Source: Syntrophaceae bacterium
GTDB lineage: Bacteria > Desulfobacterota > SM23-61
Assembly (NCBI GenBank): GCA_003154025.1
Contig: PMCE01000135.1
Location: 23,809-30,717, forward strand
Length of the DNA: 6,909 nt
Direction of reading: 5' to 3'
Part shown: piece by piece, positions 5,231-6,909 of the stretch
Numbering within the stretch: position 1 is the first letter of the stretch
Layout of the letters: every line of letters starts with the position of its first letter
Position numbers and translations under genes: made by a program
The notes under the pieces: model-generated
The model's input: the letters and a program-made list of their open reading frames with translations, nothing else
Database searches by the model: none
Told to the model about the DNA's origin: nothing

Positions 5231-6742
5231 ATGGATGCCATTTCGGGTTTGCTTTACGGTCTTTCCGTTTGCGTAATCCCAATCAATATGTTTGCGGTGC
5301 TCCTGGGGGTCATCGTCGGCACCTTGGTCGGAGTTTTACCGGGGCTCGGGCCGGTGGGGGCCATCGCGTTGCTCCTTCCCATCACCATGAAACTGCCCGC
5401 GGAAACCTCCTTGATCATGCTGGCGGGAATTTATTACGGTTCCATGTACGGAGGCTCCACGACCTCCATCCTGATCAATGTCCCGGGCGAGGCCGCTTCC
5501 GTCCCCACCACGATCGATGGCTATCAGATGGCCAAGAAAGGGCGAGCGGGCGCCGCGCTTGCTGTGGCGGCCGTGGGCTCTTTCGTGGCCGGGACCCTGG
5601 GGGTCATCGGCCTAATGTTCTTCGCCCCGACCCTGGCGAAATTCGCCCTCTCCTTCGGGCCCCCGGAGTTTTTTGCCATTGCCCTTCTGGGATTGGCCAC
5701 CTTATCCAGACTCTCCGGAGGACCCCTTTGGCAAGGTCTGCTCGTCCTGGCTTTCGGTTTAGCCTTGGCCACAATCGGCATGGACCCGGTCTCTTCTTTT
5801 CCGCGTTACACGATGGGGGTGAACGAGTTGACCCAAGGGATCGAACTGGTGCCGGTGGTGATGGGCCTTTTCGGGATCGGCGAAGTTCTCATGGTTGCGG
5901 AAAAGGCCGGAGGCCTTCCCCAAATCACGAAAGTAAAATTCCGTGATTTATTTCCAACTCGGCGCGAATGGAAAAGGGCCTGGCCGGCCATACTCCGGGG
6001 AACCGGGGTGGGATTCATCTGGGGGCTCATCCCCGGTCCTTCGCCCATTCTCTCGGCTTTCACTTCCTACAACCTCGAACAGCGCATCAGCAAGAACCCG
6101 GGCGAATTCGGCCAAGGTGCGATTGAGGGTGTCGCCGGGCCGGAATCGGCCAACAACGCGGCCGTTGATGGGGCTCTGGTTCCCATGCTGTCGCTGGGAG
6201 TTCCCTTCACCCCGGGCACGGCAATGCTTTTGGCGGCGCTCGTGATTCAAGGAATTCAGCCGGGTCCGTTGCTCATTGCCGAGCGACCGGAGGTTTTTTG
6301 GGGAGTTGTGGCCTCGCTTTACATCGGCAACGTGGCCCTGCTCATCCTCAATCTGCCCCTCATCGGCTTGTGGATCAGCATGCTGCGCATCCCGCAAACG
6401 ATTCTGGTGGCTCTCATCATCATCCTTACTCTCCTCGGTGCCTACACCATCAATAACAGCAGCCTCGACCTGATCGTGTTGATGGTTATGGGCGTCATCG
6501 GCTATATCTTCCGGAAGGTCGAATTCGACATTTCTCCGATGGTCCTAGCGCTCGTATTGGGCCCCATGCTGGAAACCACATTCCGTCAAAGCCTGTATTT
6601 AAACCAGGGGGATCCTTGGATCTTCTTTCAGCGGCCGATCAGCGCCTCCCTTTTATTTGTGCTCCTGGCCATCTTTATCCTGCCGCCGATCCTGCGCCTT
6701 TTCAAAAAACGCTCCTCTCGGCTCGATCCAGCAGCGGATTGA
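5231..6742 (+). CDS. tctA: TctA-family large membrane subunit of a TTT transporter
   Basis: A 503-residue inner-membrane protein of the usual TctA length with about ten to twelve hydrophobic segments. TctA is the permease that carries the substrate delivered by TctC, driven by an ion gradient. The first family signature, GTLVGVLPGLGPVGAIALLLP (30-50), is intact, as are IYYGSMYGGSTTSILINVPGEAASVPTTIDGYQMAKKGRAG (68-107) and the second-half block FGQGAIEGVAGPESANNAAVDGALVPMLSLGVP (293-325) ending in GIQPGP (341-346). The second PG loop reads IPGPSPILSAFTSY (267-280) where the family usually has PG followed by A/G-G. The ATG at 5231 has AGGGGA at 5221-5226. The C-terminus FKKRSSRLDPAAD is a normal charged tail. 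Its partner tctB is 332 bp upstream, so it may be controlled separately. Substrate unknown. Confidence 0.95.
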   Translation: MDAISGLLYGLSVCVIPINMFAVLLGVIVGTLVGVLPGLGPVGAIALLLPITMKLPAETSLIMLAGIYYGSMYGGSTTSILINVPGEAASVPTTIDGYQMAKKGRAGAALAVAAVGSFVAGTLGVIGLMFFAPTLAKFALSFGPPEFFAIALLGLATLSRLSGGPLWQGLLVLAFGLALATIGMDPVSSFPRYTMGVNELTQGIELVPVVMGLFGIGEVLMVAEKAGGLPQITKVKFRDLFPTRREWKRAWPAILRGTGVGFIWGLIPGPSPILSAFTSYNLEQRISKNPGEFGQGAIEGVAGPESANNAAVDGALVPMLSLGVPFTPGTAMLLAALVIQGIQPGPLLIAERPEVFWGVVASLYIGNVALLILNLPLIGLWISMLRIPQTILVALIIILTLLGAYTINNSSLDLIVLMVMGVIGYIFRKVEFDISPMVLALVLGPMLETTFRQSLYLNQGDPWIFFQRPISASLLFVLLAIFILPPILRLFKKRSSRLDPAAD

Positions 6743-6909
6743 AGGAATTGTACGAGGAACCTGAAAGGCAAGAAGATGAAAAATTGAGCCGGACCCCTTG
6801 GTCAAGGCAAATGATCGGGTTATTCATGTTACCCTTTGGGGTCATATGAACAGTCTTCCAATAATGACCACATCGCCATCACAAACCTGTCATTCTCCGG
6901 CTTGAACGG
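6743..6909. other. Region after tctA; possible tail of a convergent gene
   Basis: No supported + strand gene starts here before the window ends. On the minus strand a frame is open from the window edge (6909) to a TAA at 6829-6831, reading PFKPENDRFVMAMWSLLEDC and six more residues. Its third codon positions are GC-rich, like the real genes here, so it could be the last 26 codons of a convergent gene, but an opening of this length is common by chance. Weak hairpins (GACC/GGTC near 6792-6803, CCTT/AAGG near 6797-6808) lie between the two stops and do not form a clear terminator. Confidence 0.3.

Noticed and set aside
6739..6849. 36-codon frame from a TTG overlapping the tctA stop (TTGA)
   Set aside because: No Shine-Dalgarno site, a rare start codon and no recognisable protein; probably a chance opening.
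6846..6905. 19-codon frame from the ATG at 6846
   Set aside because: No ribosome binding site and no recognisable sequence before its stop.

Overview
The window looks like part of the chromosome of a Gram-negative, probably proteobacterial or Desulfobacterota-type organism. The evidence is a complete tripartite tricarboxylate transporter (TTT) system with a Sec-exported TctC/Bug-type binding protein, moderately high G+C in the genes, AT-rich gaps and strong AGGAGG-type ribosome binding sites. No close relative can be named from the sequence alone. There are no tRNAs, rRNAs, insertion sequences or CRISPR arrays.

Layout, all genes on the + strand: (1) 1-435, the 3' end of a trypsin-like/HtrA-like serine protease homologue, cut by the window edge. 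The codon at the expected catalytic serine reads Ile, and the C-terminus is a charged helical tail rather than a PDZ domain. (2) 436-793, a non-coding gap with a 12-bp palindrome over a -10-like box and a good sigma70-type promoter close to the next gene. (3) 794-2329, a complete acyl-CoA carboxylase/decarboxylase carboxyltransferase subunit (PccB/MmdA family). (4) 2330-2521, a gap with a TTGACA promoter and two copies of GCAATTGC. (5) 2522-3382, an alpha/beta hydrolase with a complete Ser-Asp-His triad. (6) 3465-4430 tctC, 4449-4898 tctB, a 332-bp gap with a 14-bp palindrome and a hairpin, then 5231-6742 tctA. (7) 6743-6909, a tail with no supported + strand gene and possibly the very end of a convergent gene.

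How the genes may work together (inference): the TTT system would capture an organic acid in the periplasm (TctC) and move it in by ion-coupled transport through TctA with the small subunit TctB. The hydrolase could cleave an ester, lactone or thioester, and the carboxyltransferase would act on a CoA thioester. This resembles a small catabolic island for a carboxylic acid. The substrate is unknown, and the biotin carboxylase and biotin carrier partners of the carboxyltransferase are not in the window.

No clearly new system is visible. The points most worth a second look are the apparently dead protease, the Ser at the acyl-CoA specificity position of the carboxyltransferase, the paired palindromes before the hydrolase, and the long structured gap splitting tctB from tctA.
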